In this document: positions 1 to 5,822 of the stretch, piece by piece
How positions within the stretch are numbered: the stretch's first letter is position 1
Layout: every line of letters begins with the position of its first letter
Source: CBDCWA01 sp046048295
Lineage (GTDB): Bacteria; Pseudomonadota; Alphaproteobacteria; Rhizobiales; Hyphomicrobiaceae
NCBI GenBank assembly: GCA_046048295.1
Contig: JBJOGJ010000182.1
Span: forward strand, 1 to 8,104
Direction of reading: 5' to 3'
Length of the DNA stretch: 8,104 nucleotides
Program-made: the position numbers and the translations under genes
Notes under the pieces: generated by a model
What the model was told of the DNA's origin: nothing
Databases searched by the model: none
Seen by the model: the letters and a program-made list of their open reading frames with translations, nothing else

Positions 1-32
1 TGCCAGTTTGCAATTTCCGTATCCCGATGTCT

Positions 33-626
33 TCACCGCCGGCCCAGTAGCGCCCGCCGGAACGCTGTCTTCGCATCTGCGGCATGCCAGCTTCGGTTAT
101 AGGCTGGTGGCGGACTTGCATCGACACGCAACTGCACGAACACTGGACCGTTCGACTGCCTGAGCACCGCCGACGCTTCCGCGATCTGTTCCTCCCGCTC
201 CACCTTCCGCACCACCGGGAACCCCGCACCTTCAGCGATCGCCGCGAGATCGACCCCCATCGCCGTATGCGACGCCTGCCCGCCCGTTTCCTGATAGAGC
301 GCATTGTCGACGCAGACCACGGCGATGTTGTTGGTCTGCATCGCACCGATCGTCGCCAGCATGCCGAGTGACATCAACAGGTCCCCGTCGCCGGTCACGC
401 ACAGGATGCGCCGCTCCGGCTGCGCCAGCGCGAGCCCGAACGCAGTCGACAGCGCGCCACCCATCGCCCCGCCGAACAGGAACGCATTGCCCGCTTCCTT
501 GGTGATGTCGCCCATGTCCTTGCCTGGCCCGGCCAGACCCGAAACGATGAGGAAGTCCTCGTGCCGCCCCACCAGCGCGGGAACGGCCCTGCTTCGCTGG
601 AGTACCGGCGCGCCTTGCGATGTCAT
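33..626 (-). CDS. Thiamine-diphosphate-dependent decarboxylase, beta (C-terminal, TPP-binding) subunit, sulfopyruvate/phosphonopyruvate decarboxylase type
   Basis: This 197-residue protein is the TPP/Mg-binding half of a two-subunit 2-oxo acid decarboxylase. The family (ComE of sulfopyruvate decarboxylase, C-terminal half of phosphonopyruvate decarboxylase) releases CO2 and yields an aldehyde such as sulfoacetaldehyde or phosphonoacetaldehyde. Seen in the sequence: a glycine-rich stretch FLFGGAMGGALSTAFGLALA (49-68), the TPP motif GDGD at 79-82, and the distal part VDNALYQETGGQ at 107-118, with Asn108 as the expected metal ligand. There is no signal peptide or membrane segment, so it should be cytoplasmic. 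The ATG at 626 is chosen because AGGAGG sits just upstream and overlaps the stop of the alpha gene; the open frame runs on to 914 but that extension is antisense-like and Arg/Gly-rich. Only 11 nt separate it from the alpha subunit gene, which argues for translational coupling and a complex. The substrate cannot be read from the sequence; sulfopyruvate, phosphonopyruvate or another 2-oxo acid are all possible. Confidence 0.87.
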   Translation of the reverse strand: MTSQGAPVLQRSRAVPALVGRHEDFLIVSGLAGPGKDMGDITKEAGNAFLFGGAMGGALSTAFGLALAQPERRILCVTGDGDLLMSLGMLATIGAMQTNNIAVVCVDNALYQETGGQASHTAMGVDLAAIAEGAGFPVVRKVEREEQIAEASAVLRQSNGPVFVQLRVDASPPPAYNRSWHAADAKTAFRRALLGRR

Positions 627-632
627 CTTTTT

Positions 633-638
633 CCTCCT
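633..638 (-). promoter_or_regulatory. Ribosome binding site of the decarboxylase beta gene
   Basis: AGGAGG on the minus strand, followed by AAAAAG and the ATG at 626. Its first A is the last base of the alpha-subunit TGA stop, so the site fixes the beta start and suggests that ribosomes finishing alpha re-initiate on beta. Confidence 0.8.
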
Positions 639-1162
639 CAGAACGGTTTCGCACCGAGCAGCCGCTGCGACAGCAGCACCGCCGCAGCACGCTCTGCCTT
701 GAACGCCGTCGTCAGCGCCGCCGCCGCCATCGCCGCGACATCGTCCGGCGTGTCTGCCCTCAGGCACTGCACGCCCATCGCCTTGAGCACCGGCTCGACC
801 GCCTGTCCCATCGGGATCTGCCAGGGATTGCCTTCGCCGAAATCGCCGCGCATCGACACGATGGCGAGAAACGGAAACAACCCGTGCCGGATCAGCGAAA
901 GCTGGTTGACGCAATTGCCGACACCGCTGCTCTGCATCAGGAGCACCGCTCGTTCACCTCCCAGATGCGCCCCCGCCGCGATGCCGACCCCCTCCTGCTC
1001 ACTCGTCAACGGCACGCACACCGCTGCCGGATCGCCCATCGCCCTGTTGATCAGGATCGCATGGCCGGCATCCGGCACGTGTGTGAATATCGTCACGCCG
1101 CCGCCGCGCAACTGCTCATAGAGCCGATCCTGCCACCGCGCCTCCAATGTCTGTGTCTCCAT
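638..1162 (-). CDS. Thiamine-diphosphate-dependent decarboxylase, alpha (N-terminal, pyrimidine-binding) subunit, sulfopyruvate/phosphonopyruvate decarboxylase type
   Basis: This protein of 174 residues matches the Pyr half of the split decarboxylase (ComD type), which binds the aminopyrimidine ring of TPP and pairs with the beta subunit encoded directly downstream. Visible features are VTIFTHVPDAGHAIL (23-37), the segment TSEQEGVGIAAGAHLGG (53-69), where Glu57 is the probable cofactor-activating glutamate, and MQSSGVGNCVNQLSL (76-90), the MQSSGxGN signature of this family. The C-terminus ends in a short helix near LLSQRLLGAKPF. Two starts are close together: ATG at 1171 (177 residues) and ATG at 1162. 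I prefer 1162 because a GGGGA stretch lies about 9 nt before it but directly abuts the 1171 ATG. It lies about 110 nt after the phosphodiesterase gene on the same strand, with a dyad between them. A single-chain phosphonopyruvate decarboxylase would have both halves fused; here they are separate. Confidence 0.86.
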   Translation of the reverse strand: METQTLEARWQDRLYEQLRGGGVTIFTHVPDAGHAILINRAMGDPAAVCVPLTSEQEGVGIAAGAHLGGERAVLLMQSSGVGNCVNQLSLIRHGLFPFLAIVSMRGDFGEGNPWQIPMGQAVEPVLKAMGVQCLRADTPDDVAAMAAAALTTAFKAERAAAVLLSQRLLGAKPF

Positions 1163-1217
1163 CGTCGCCATTCCCCACGTCGCGCTCGCACGAGCCTTGC
1201 CTTGCTTTTCCGGTTAT

Positions 1218-1260
1218 GACGTTTGGCTTGGAAGCCGGCCGCACGCGGAGGCCAAACGTC
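1218..1260. repeat. 10-bp perfect inverted repeat between phosphodiesterase and decarboxylase genes
   Basis: GACGTTTGGC at 1218-1227 is the exact reverse complement of GCCAAACGTC at 1251-1260, with 23 nt between the arms. It begins 12 nt beyond the phosphodiesterase stop codon and lies upstream of the decarboxylase alpha gene. No T-run follows the dyad on either strand, so a classical intrinsic terminator is unlikely. A regulator-binding site or an RNA hairpin that separates or stabilises the two parts of the transcript is more plausible. The loop also contains the small palindrome GCCGGC. Confidence 0.6.
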
Positions 1261-1271
1261 GGATCGCTCGA

Positions 1272-2039
1272 CTAGCGGCAGATCTCCTTGCGCAACTCCA
1301 GCGCCAGGTCCGGCAGATCCGTCGTGAACGCCCGCACGCCCTCCGCCAGGGCCCGCCGCGTCTGCGCCTCCGACTTCACCGCATAAACACCCAGCGCGAT
1401 TCCCCGCGCCGCTGCACGAGATACTGCGCCGTCTTTGAGGAGGTCGACCGGGAACGCGATCTCGGACACCCCATCGACCTCTGCAACGGCGAGAACACCG
1501 TCGAGACCGCCGAGCACACGGTAGCGCCCCGCATTGACCAGGCCGATGAACGGCGCCTCCGGCACGATATCGCGAACTTCGCGAAGATAGTCCCAGTCGA
1601 ATGCCGTGAAGATCGTACGCTCGAGCATCCCCGCCGCCTTCAGGTGCGCAATCGCGATATCGGCGATGCCGGGATAGCGCCGCCGGCTCGCGTCGGACTT
1701 CAGCTCCAGCCGCAGCGTGATGTCCGTCGCCTGAAGCAGCCGGCTCACGTCGTCGAGATGCGGAATCGTACCCGCATCGTCACCCTTGATCGCGATGGTT
1801 CTGAGCGTCTCCCAGTCCATCTCCCGCACCGCACCGCTCGCCTCCGTCGTACGATCGAGCGTGGCGTCGTGAATGATTACCGGCTCGTCGTCGGCGGAAA
1901 GGTGCAGGTCTGTCTCGATCTGCTCGACACCGAGCCCGACCGCTCCGCGAAACGCCTTCATGCTGTTCTCGGCCCAGAGCAACGCCCCGCCTCGATGCGC
2001 CGCGACGACCGTCCGGTATTTGCAATCTTCGTCAGCCAT
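1272..2039 (-). CDS. Glycerophosphodiester phosphodiesterase family protein (GDPD)
   Basis: The 255-residue product is a GDPD-family TIM-barrel phosphodiesterase, which hydrolyses glycerophosphodiesters to sn-glycerol 3-phosphate and an alcohol. Seen: AHRGG at 14-18 (catalytic His15, Arg16), ENS at 24-26, IETDLHLSADDEPVIIHD at 41-58 with metal ligands Glu42 and Asp44 and the second catalytic His57, then LDRTT (61-65), LELK (111-114, Glu112) and the C-terminal TTDLPDLAL (239-247). All expected catalytic residues are present and the length is normal for the cytoplasmic bacterial type. There is no signal peptide. The start at 2039 is chosen for the strong GGAGGAGAGG just upstream; an earlier in-frame ATG at 2066 would place that site inside the gene and add a basic tail. 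The gene follows the molybdopterin-subunit gene by 53 nt on the same strand. Substrate specificity is not visible; a role in lipid head-group turnover is possible given the lipid genes at 5183-7414, but those lie on the other strand. Confidence 0.9.
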   Translation of the reverse strand: MADEDCKYRTVVAAHRGGALLWAENSMKAFRGAVGLGVEQIETDLHLSADDEPVIIHDATLDRTTEASGAVREMDWETLRTIAIKGDDAGTIPHLDDVSRLLQATDITLRLELKSDASRRRYPGIADIAIAHLKAAGMLERTIFTAFDWDYLREVRDIVPEAPFIGLVNAGRYRVLGGLDGVLAVAEVDGVSEIAFPVDLLKDGAVSRAAARGIALGVYAVKSEAQTRRALAEGVRAFTTDLPDLALELRKEICR

Positions 2040-2043
2040 CGAT

Positions 2044-2053
2044 CCTCTCCTCC
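2044..2053 (-). promoter_or_regulatory. Ribosome binding site of the GDPD gene
   Basis: GGAGGAGAGG on the minus strand, 4 nt before the ATG at 2039. It decides the start in favour of 2039 over the in-frame ATG at 2066. Confidence 0.75.
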
Positions 2054-2092
2054 GGGTGCTCCGCATACTACCCTACCCCATCAAACGCCCGG

Positions 2093-4468
2093 TCACGAAC
2101 TGCCTTTATGCCACGCCGCCCCGCCCGCTGCCTTGATCGCCCGCCACACCTTGTCTGCCGTCACCGGCATTTCGATGTGGCGGATTCCGAGCGGCGCAAG
2201 CGCATCGACGACCGCGTTGACGACGACCGCCAATGCCGGCGTCGTCCCGCCCTCGCCACCGCCCCGGACACCAAGCTTGTTGCGCGGCGACGGCACCTCG
2301 TTGATCTCGACCTTGAAGCTCGGCAGCCGCGCCGCCCGCGGCATCGGATAGTCCATGAAGGAGCCGGCAAGAAGCTGCCCCGTATCCTTCGCGTAGACCA
2401 TGTCTTCCCACATCGCCTGCCCGATCCCCTGCACCGCGCCACCATGCGTCTGGCCGCGCAGGATCAGCGGATTGATCGCCCGCCCAACATCGTCCACTGC
2501 CGCGTAGTTCACGATCTCCGTAACGCCGGTATCCGGATCGATCTCTACCTCGCAGACATGACAGCCGTAGGGAAACGCGCCCAGATGGATCGTCTGGTCC
2601 GACGTCGCCGCAAGCGGACCGGCAAGATCCGCCGGCATGGACTTGTCACCTGCCGCTGCCTTCGCAAGATCGAACACGTCGAAGCTCTCGTTCGTGCCCT
2701 CCGCCGAGAACCGCCCGTCACGAAACTCGATCCGATCCGGCGCCACCCCGAGCAGATGTCCCGCAATCCGCTGGCAACGCTCGCGTATTTCCTCGCTCGC
2801 CGTCCCCATCACGATCCCCGCCATCCGCATCGACCGCGCCGAATGCGAGCCACCGCCTTCCAGCACGACATCCGTGTCGCCGGTTATCAGATTGACGCTC
2901 TCCACCGGCACGCCGAGCCAGTCGACCAGGAGTTGCGCGAAACTCGTCTCGTGGCCCTGCCCCGAGGACAATGTCCCGATCACGACATCGACCCGTCCTT
3001 CTGGATGCACCGTGATCACGGTGCGCTCGCGCGGATACCCACCCGTCAGCTCGAGGTAGTTGGAGACCCCGATCCCTCTGAGCATGCCGCGCGAGACCGC
3101 CTCCTTGCGCCGCGCCTCGAAGCCCGCCCAGTCTGCCATTTCAAGCGCCTTCGACATCACCTCGTCGTAGGCGCCGCAATCGTACGGCAGGCCCAGCGCA
3201 TTCGTGTAGCCCTCGCCGATCATCGGAATGAAGTTCCTGCGCCGGATCTCCACCCTGTCGAAGCCATGCTCCTGGCACGCGATATCGATCAGCCGCTCAA
3301 GGATGAACATCGCTTCGGGCCTTCCCGAAGAGCGGTAGTTGTTGATCGGCGGCTTGTTGCTCATCACGGCCTGCGCCCGGAAATACGCAGCCGGAATCTC
3401 GTACACGCCGGTCATCAGCTCGACACCCTTTATCAGCGGCACGAACGTCACCGGATAGGCCCCTGTGTTGAGCCGGTTCATGCCGCGCACCGCCAGGAAT
3501 CGCCCCTCCCCGTCGAGCGCCAGCTCGACCTCTGCCGTGAGGTCCCGCCCCTGGTAGTCGCTGAGAAAGCTTTCGCTCCTGACCGCTGTCCACTTCACCG
3601 GGCGCGCGAGCCGCTTCGCTGCCCACGCGACGAGCGGAAATTCCGGGTACATTGCGTTCCGCGTGCCGAAGTTGCCGCCGACCTCTTTTGCCGTCACGTG
3701 CACCTTATCGATCGGCACATCCAGGATCGACGATATCTCCTTGCGCTGGCGCACCACGTTGCCGGAGCCTGCATGCACATGAAAGACGTCCGTCGACGGA
3801 TCGAATCTGGCAACCACCGCCCGCGGCTCCATGGGCACGCCAGTGACCCGTTGGATCTGCGTCTCGAGCCTGACGACATGCGCCGCATTCGCAAACGCAG
3901 CCTTGGCCGCCGCCTCGTCACCCGCATCTGCGTCGACCAGCAGGTTGCTGTCCTGCCCGTCCCACAGCAATGGCGCCTTGTCGTCTGCCGCGTCGTAGGC
4001 GTCCGTCACCGCCGCCAGCGTCTCGTACGTGACCGTGACGAGTTCGGCCGCATCCCGCGCCAATTCCTTCGTCTCCGCCACGACCAGCGCCACTGCCTCG
4101 CCTGCAAACCGTGCCTTGTCGCGCGCCAGCATGTACTGCGGCGGCACCTCGGGCACCTTCCCCGACCGGTGGCTCAGGAGAATATCGGGCGGCCCCGACC
4201 GTGGCGGCGGGTGACGCATCGGCTGCAGGCCGTCCGCCTCGGCATCCTCCGCCGTCAGGACCGCCACGACGCCGGCCGCCTTGAGCGCCGCGCCCTTGTC
4301 GATCCCGAGTATCCGTGCATGGGCGTGCGGCGAACGGACGACCTCGGCATAGAACTGCCCCGGCAGGTTGACGTCGTCGGAATATGTCCCGCCGCCCGTC
4401 AGCAGACGCTGGTCCTCCCGTCTTGGCACCGGCGCGCCGATTCCCTGCCCCTTGCCGTCCCCCTTCAT
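2093..4468 (-). CDS. Xanthine dehydrogenase family protein, molybdopterin-binding (CoxL-like) large subunit
   Basis: This 791-residue protein is the large, molybdenum-cofactor subunit of the xanthine oxidase family (aerobic CO dehydrogenase CoxL, aldehyde oxidases, nicotinate and isoquinoline oxidoreductases). These enzymes hydroxylate an aldehyde, heterocycle or similar substrate using water, passing electrons to an Fe-S subunit and a FAD subunit. Seen: an a/b hammerhead domain (about 20-155), GGNFGTR (264-270), YRSSGRPEA (378-386) where many relatives have AYRGAGRPEA, GQGHET (503-508), GGSHSARS (539-546) and the C-terminal GGGEGG (736-741), whose Glu739 is the expected catalytic base. It lacks the AYxCSFR loop of genuine form I CO dehydrogenase, so CO oxidation is unlikely. 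Length is normal and no Tat signal is present. The start at 4468 is chosen for AAGGAGGA just upstream; the frame extends to 4576 without such a site. No gene for the small 2Fe-2S or medium FAD subunit lies next to it in the window, which is unusual. It appears to head a transcription unit with the GDPD and decarboxylase genes. Confidence 0.92.
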   Translation of the reverse strand: MKGDGKGQGIGAPVPRREDQRLLTGGGTYSDDVNLPGQFYAEVVRSPHAHARILGIDKGAALKAAGVVAVLTAEDAEADGLQPMRHPPPRSGPPDILLSHRSGKVPEVPPQYMLARDKARFAGEAVALVVAETKELARDAAELVTVTYETLAAVTDAYDAADDKAPLLWDGQDSNLLVDADAGDEAAAKAAFANAAHVVRLETQIQRVTGVPMEPRAVVARFDPSTDVFHVHAGSGNVVRQRKEISSILDVPIDKVHVTAKEVGGNFGTRNAMYPEFPLVAWAAKRLARPVKWTAVRSESFLSDYQGRDLTAEVELALDGEGRFLAVRGMNRLNTGAYPVTFVPLIKGVELMTGVYEIPAAYFRAQAVMSNKPPINNYRSSGRPEAMFILERLIDIACQEHGFDRVEIRRRNFIPMIGEGYTNALGLPYDCGAYDEVMSKALEMADWAGFEARRKEAVSRGMLRGIGVSNYLELTGGYPRERTVITVHPEGRVDVVIGTLSSGQGHETSFAQLLVDWLGVPVESVNLITGDTDVVLEGGGSHSARSMRMAGIVMGTASEEIRERCQRIAGHLLGVAPDRIEFRDGRFSAEGTNESFDVFDLAKAAAGDKSMPADLAGPLAATSDQTIHLGAFPYGCHVCEVEIDPDTGVTEIVNYAAVDDVGRAINPLILRGQTHGGAVQGIGQAMWEDMVYAKDTGQLLAGSFMDYPMPRAARLPSFKVEINEVPSPRNKLGVRGGGEGGTTPALAVVVNAVVDALAPLGIRHIEMPVTADKVWRAIKAAGGAAWHKGSS

Positions 4469-4625
4469 GCCCGTCCTCCTTGCCCGCTGACCACGCCATC
4501 CGAGAGTGGCATGCCGCTCAGTCACCGGCAACTCTGTGGCACAGCGGGTCTTTTTCCTTGATCCGTTTCTTGCCACAGACGCCCTTTAACCTGATCGTTG
4601 CAGCGAGTATGAAAGAGGCAGTGGT
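4469..4625. promoter_or_regulatory. Divergent intergenic region with GTGGCA elements and two dyads, probable control region
   Basis: This 157-nt gap separates the minus-strand molybdopterin-subunit gene from the plus-strand small gene and should hold promoters for both. GTGGCA occurs at 4506-4511 and 4536-4541 on the plus strand and at 4571-4576 on the minus strand; the first two are 30 bp apart, about three helical turns. The first lies within GAGTGGCATGCCGCTC (4504-4519), palindromic in seven of eight base pairs. The second and third form the arms TCTGTGGCA (4533-4541) and TGCCACAGA (4571-4579), a perfect 9-bp inverted repeat. I could not identify convincing -35/-10 pairs for either direction. 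The operator role is inferred from symmetry and position only. Confidence 0.45.
4474..4481 (-). promoter_or_regulatory. Ribosome binding site of the molybdopterin-subunit gene
   Basis: AAGGAGGA on the minus strand, followed by CGGGC and the ATG at 4468. It fixes the start there rather than at the ATG at 4576. Confidence 0.8.
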
Positions 4626-5033
4626 ATGAGTATCGCGATGGACCGAGCCGGCATGCGTTTCGCCAGGATAGACGGTAGAGACGTCTCCGTCTCGGTCAGC
4701 AACGATGACGAAGCTAGGGCTGCGATAAGGGAGCTGCGCCTCAAGAAGCGCGAATTGGCTCTCTGGAAGCGCGGCGTCTTGCGCGATCGCAAAACCGTCA
4801 AGGCCCGTCAGGCGAAATCCAGGCGACCGCGCACCATGTGGCAGCGCCTCGTGCAGCACAAGACGGGCGTATTCGGATGGCTGATGGGCTTCGTCCGCGC
4901 CTACCAGGCCCGCCGTCCGCTCCGCAAGCTCGAGACCCTGGAACACGAGCTTGAACACATCGACGATCTCGCCCACCGGATCGACGACTGCATCCTCCAG
5001 ATCGAAGCAAAGCTGCTCCACGCCAAGCGCTAG
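4626..5033 (+). CDS. Small basic protein with C-terminal coiled coil, function unknown
   Basis: I do not recognise this 135-residue protein. Residues 1-25 look like short strands, 27-50 an acidic-then-basic helix, and 50-70 a very basic, Arg/Lys-rich segment. Residues 81-92 (GVFGWLMGFVRA) form a short hydrophobic patch, too short for a sure membrane span. From 102 to 130 there is a clean heptad pattern (L102, L105, L109, I112, A116, I119, I123, I126, L130), which indicates a coiled coil and probable oligomerisation. The start is supported by AAAGAGG at 4612-4618, 7 nt before the ATG. Third positions are mostly G or C, as in neighbouring genes, although the first half uses AGG four times, AGA once and ATA twice. 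A longer antisense open frame (4518-5102) covers it but has no good start site. The gene is 149 nt upstream of the lipid module on the same strand, so co-transcription is possible but not shown. Confidence 0.7.
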   Translation: MSIAMDRAGMRFARIDGRDVSVSVSNDDEARAAIRELRLKKRELALWKRGVLRDRKTVKARQAKSRRPRTMWQRLVQHKTGVFGWLMGFVRAYQARRPLRKLETLEHELEHIDDLAHRIDDCILQIEAKLLHAKR

Positions 5034-5182
5034 GCGGCCGCTCCGGCTAGATTGCCCTGCCTGAACTTCGGCCTCGGCTAGTTGTAGCAGCAGGCGACAC
5101 ATGGCGCGGCATGAGGATCATTGATTAATGTTGCTGTCTTAGAATTCGCACCGGGCCCGATGCACCTGCGAAGTCCGAATTC
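5034..5182 (+). other. Intergenic gap upstream of the lipid module
   Basis: This 149-nt non-coding gap holds no clear terminator hairpin. TAGAAT at 5140-5145 resembles a -10 element, but no good -35 sits at 16-18 nt; TTGATT at 5121-5126 is only 13 nt away. The gap is locally more AT-rich (about 5111-5147) than its surroundings, which fits a promoter for the lipid genes. No strong Shine-Dalgarno sequence precedes the ATG at 5183. Confidence 0.3.
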
Positions 5183-5812
5183 ATGACCCTTTACTCGCTA
5201 AAACCGAAGTTCCAGGCCCTGCTGCGGCCGTTCGCGGCCTGGATAAAGCACCGTGGCGGCACCGCAAACCAGGTTACAGTCCTGGCCGCCCTCGGCTCGA
5301 TCGCAATCGGCGCCCTCCTGGCATGGCAGGGGCCCGGCTCGCCCGCACTGTTCCTGTTGCTTCCCGTATGGATGTTCGTCCGCATGGCGCTCAATGCCAT
5401 CGATGGCATGCTGGCACGGGAATTTGGCGATGCTTCGCCGCTTGGCGCCTACCTGAATGAGTTGTGCGATCAGGTTTCGGATGCAGCACTCGTGCTCCCA
5501 TTTGCATTTATCGCCCCCTTCTCGCCGGCGCTCGTCGTCATCGTTGTCCTGCTTGCCGTCTTGTCGGAATATGCCGGCGTGATGGGGGCGATGATCGGCG
5601 CCAGCCGCCGCTACGACGGCCCTGCCGGAAAGAGCGACCGCGCGCTCGTCTTCGGCGCTCTCGGCTTGTGGCTGGGCCTGTTCGGCGCGCTGCCGGCGTG
5701 GTCGGCAATTCTCCTGCCCGCGCTGATCTGCCTGCTCGCATTGACTATCGCCAACCGGATCCGCGGTGGTCTCTCGCAGGCCAAATCGTCGGACTCGCCA
5801 GAAAGTCGGTGA
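5183..5812 (+). CDS. CDP-alcohol phosphatidyltransferase family protein, YnbA-like
   Basis: The 209-residue integral membrane protein belongs to the family that transfers a phosphatidyl group from a CDP-lipid to an alcohol (phosphatidylglycerophosphate, phosphatidylserine and phosphatidylinositol synthases). The motif is exactly spaced: N71-x2-D74-G75-x2-A78-R79-x8-G88-x3-N92-x3-D96, followed by D100. The canonical form has Asp at the positions of N71 and N92, so two of four motif aspartates are Asn here. TANQVT (27-32) is the usual cytosolic segment ahead of the first membrane helix, and about six hydrophobic helices are visible (roughly 33-49, 55-72, 101-111, 115-137, 153-170, 174-191). The opening MTLYSLKPKFQ and the SDRALVFG stretch (151-158) recall E. 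coli YnbA as I remember it. The start is the first ATG; the Shine-Dalgarno is weak. It is 10 nt upstream of the acyltransferase gene and opens a three-gene lipid operon. The alcohol acceptor is unknown. Confidence 0.88.
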   Translation: MTLYSLKPKFQALLRPFAAWIKHRGGTANQVTVLAALGSIAIGALLAWQGPGSPALFLLLPVWMFVRMALNAIDGMLAREFGDASPLGAYLNELCDQVSDAALVLPFAFIAPFSPALVVIVVLLAVLSEYAGVMGAMIGASRRYDGPAGKSDRALVFGALGLWLGLFGALPAWSAILLPALICLLALTIANRIRGGLSQAKSSDSPESR

Positions 5813-5822
5813 TCGAACGGCC

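Noticed and set aside
627..914. Upstream in-frame extension of the decarboxylase beta gene
   Set aside because: It lies inside the alpha gene in another frame, is Gly/Arg-rich and lacks homology, whereas the ATG at 626 has AGGAGG at the right distance.
1197..2351. A 384-codon plus-strand open frame across the GDPD gene and the end of the molybdopterin-subunit gene
   Set aside because: It runs antisense through two well-supported genes, is Arg-rich and has no recognisable domain.
2093..4468. Aerobic CO dehydrogenase (coxL) assignment
   Set aside because: The form I active-site loop AYxCSFR is absent and no coxS/coxM genes are adjacent, so only a family-level call is justified.
2108..4561. 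An 817-codon open frame on the plus strand opposite the molybdopterin-subunit gene
   Set aside because: Its product is Arg/His/Pro-rich with no family motifs, and the opposite strand encodes a complete CoxL-like protein with intact motifs and a strong ribosome-binding site. Long antisense frames are expected in GC-rich genes.
5044..5081. Direct repeat CGGCTAG at 5044-5050 and 5075-5081
   Set aside because: Only 7 bp, two copies, and no symmetry or position that suggests a function; chance is adequate.
4518..5102. A 194-codon minus-strand open frame opposite the small coiled-coil gene
   Set aside because: No convincing ribosome-binding site, third-position GC preference is weaker than on the plus strand, and it runs through the divergent dyads. 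It remains the only shadow frame I would not dismiss completely.
5121..5145. Promoter-like TTGATT and TAGAAT pair before the lipid module
   Set aside because: Spacing of 13 nt is too short for a sigma-70 promoter and no better -35 is seen, so I do not call it as a promoter.
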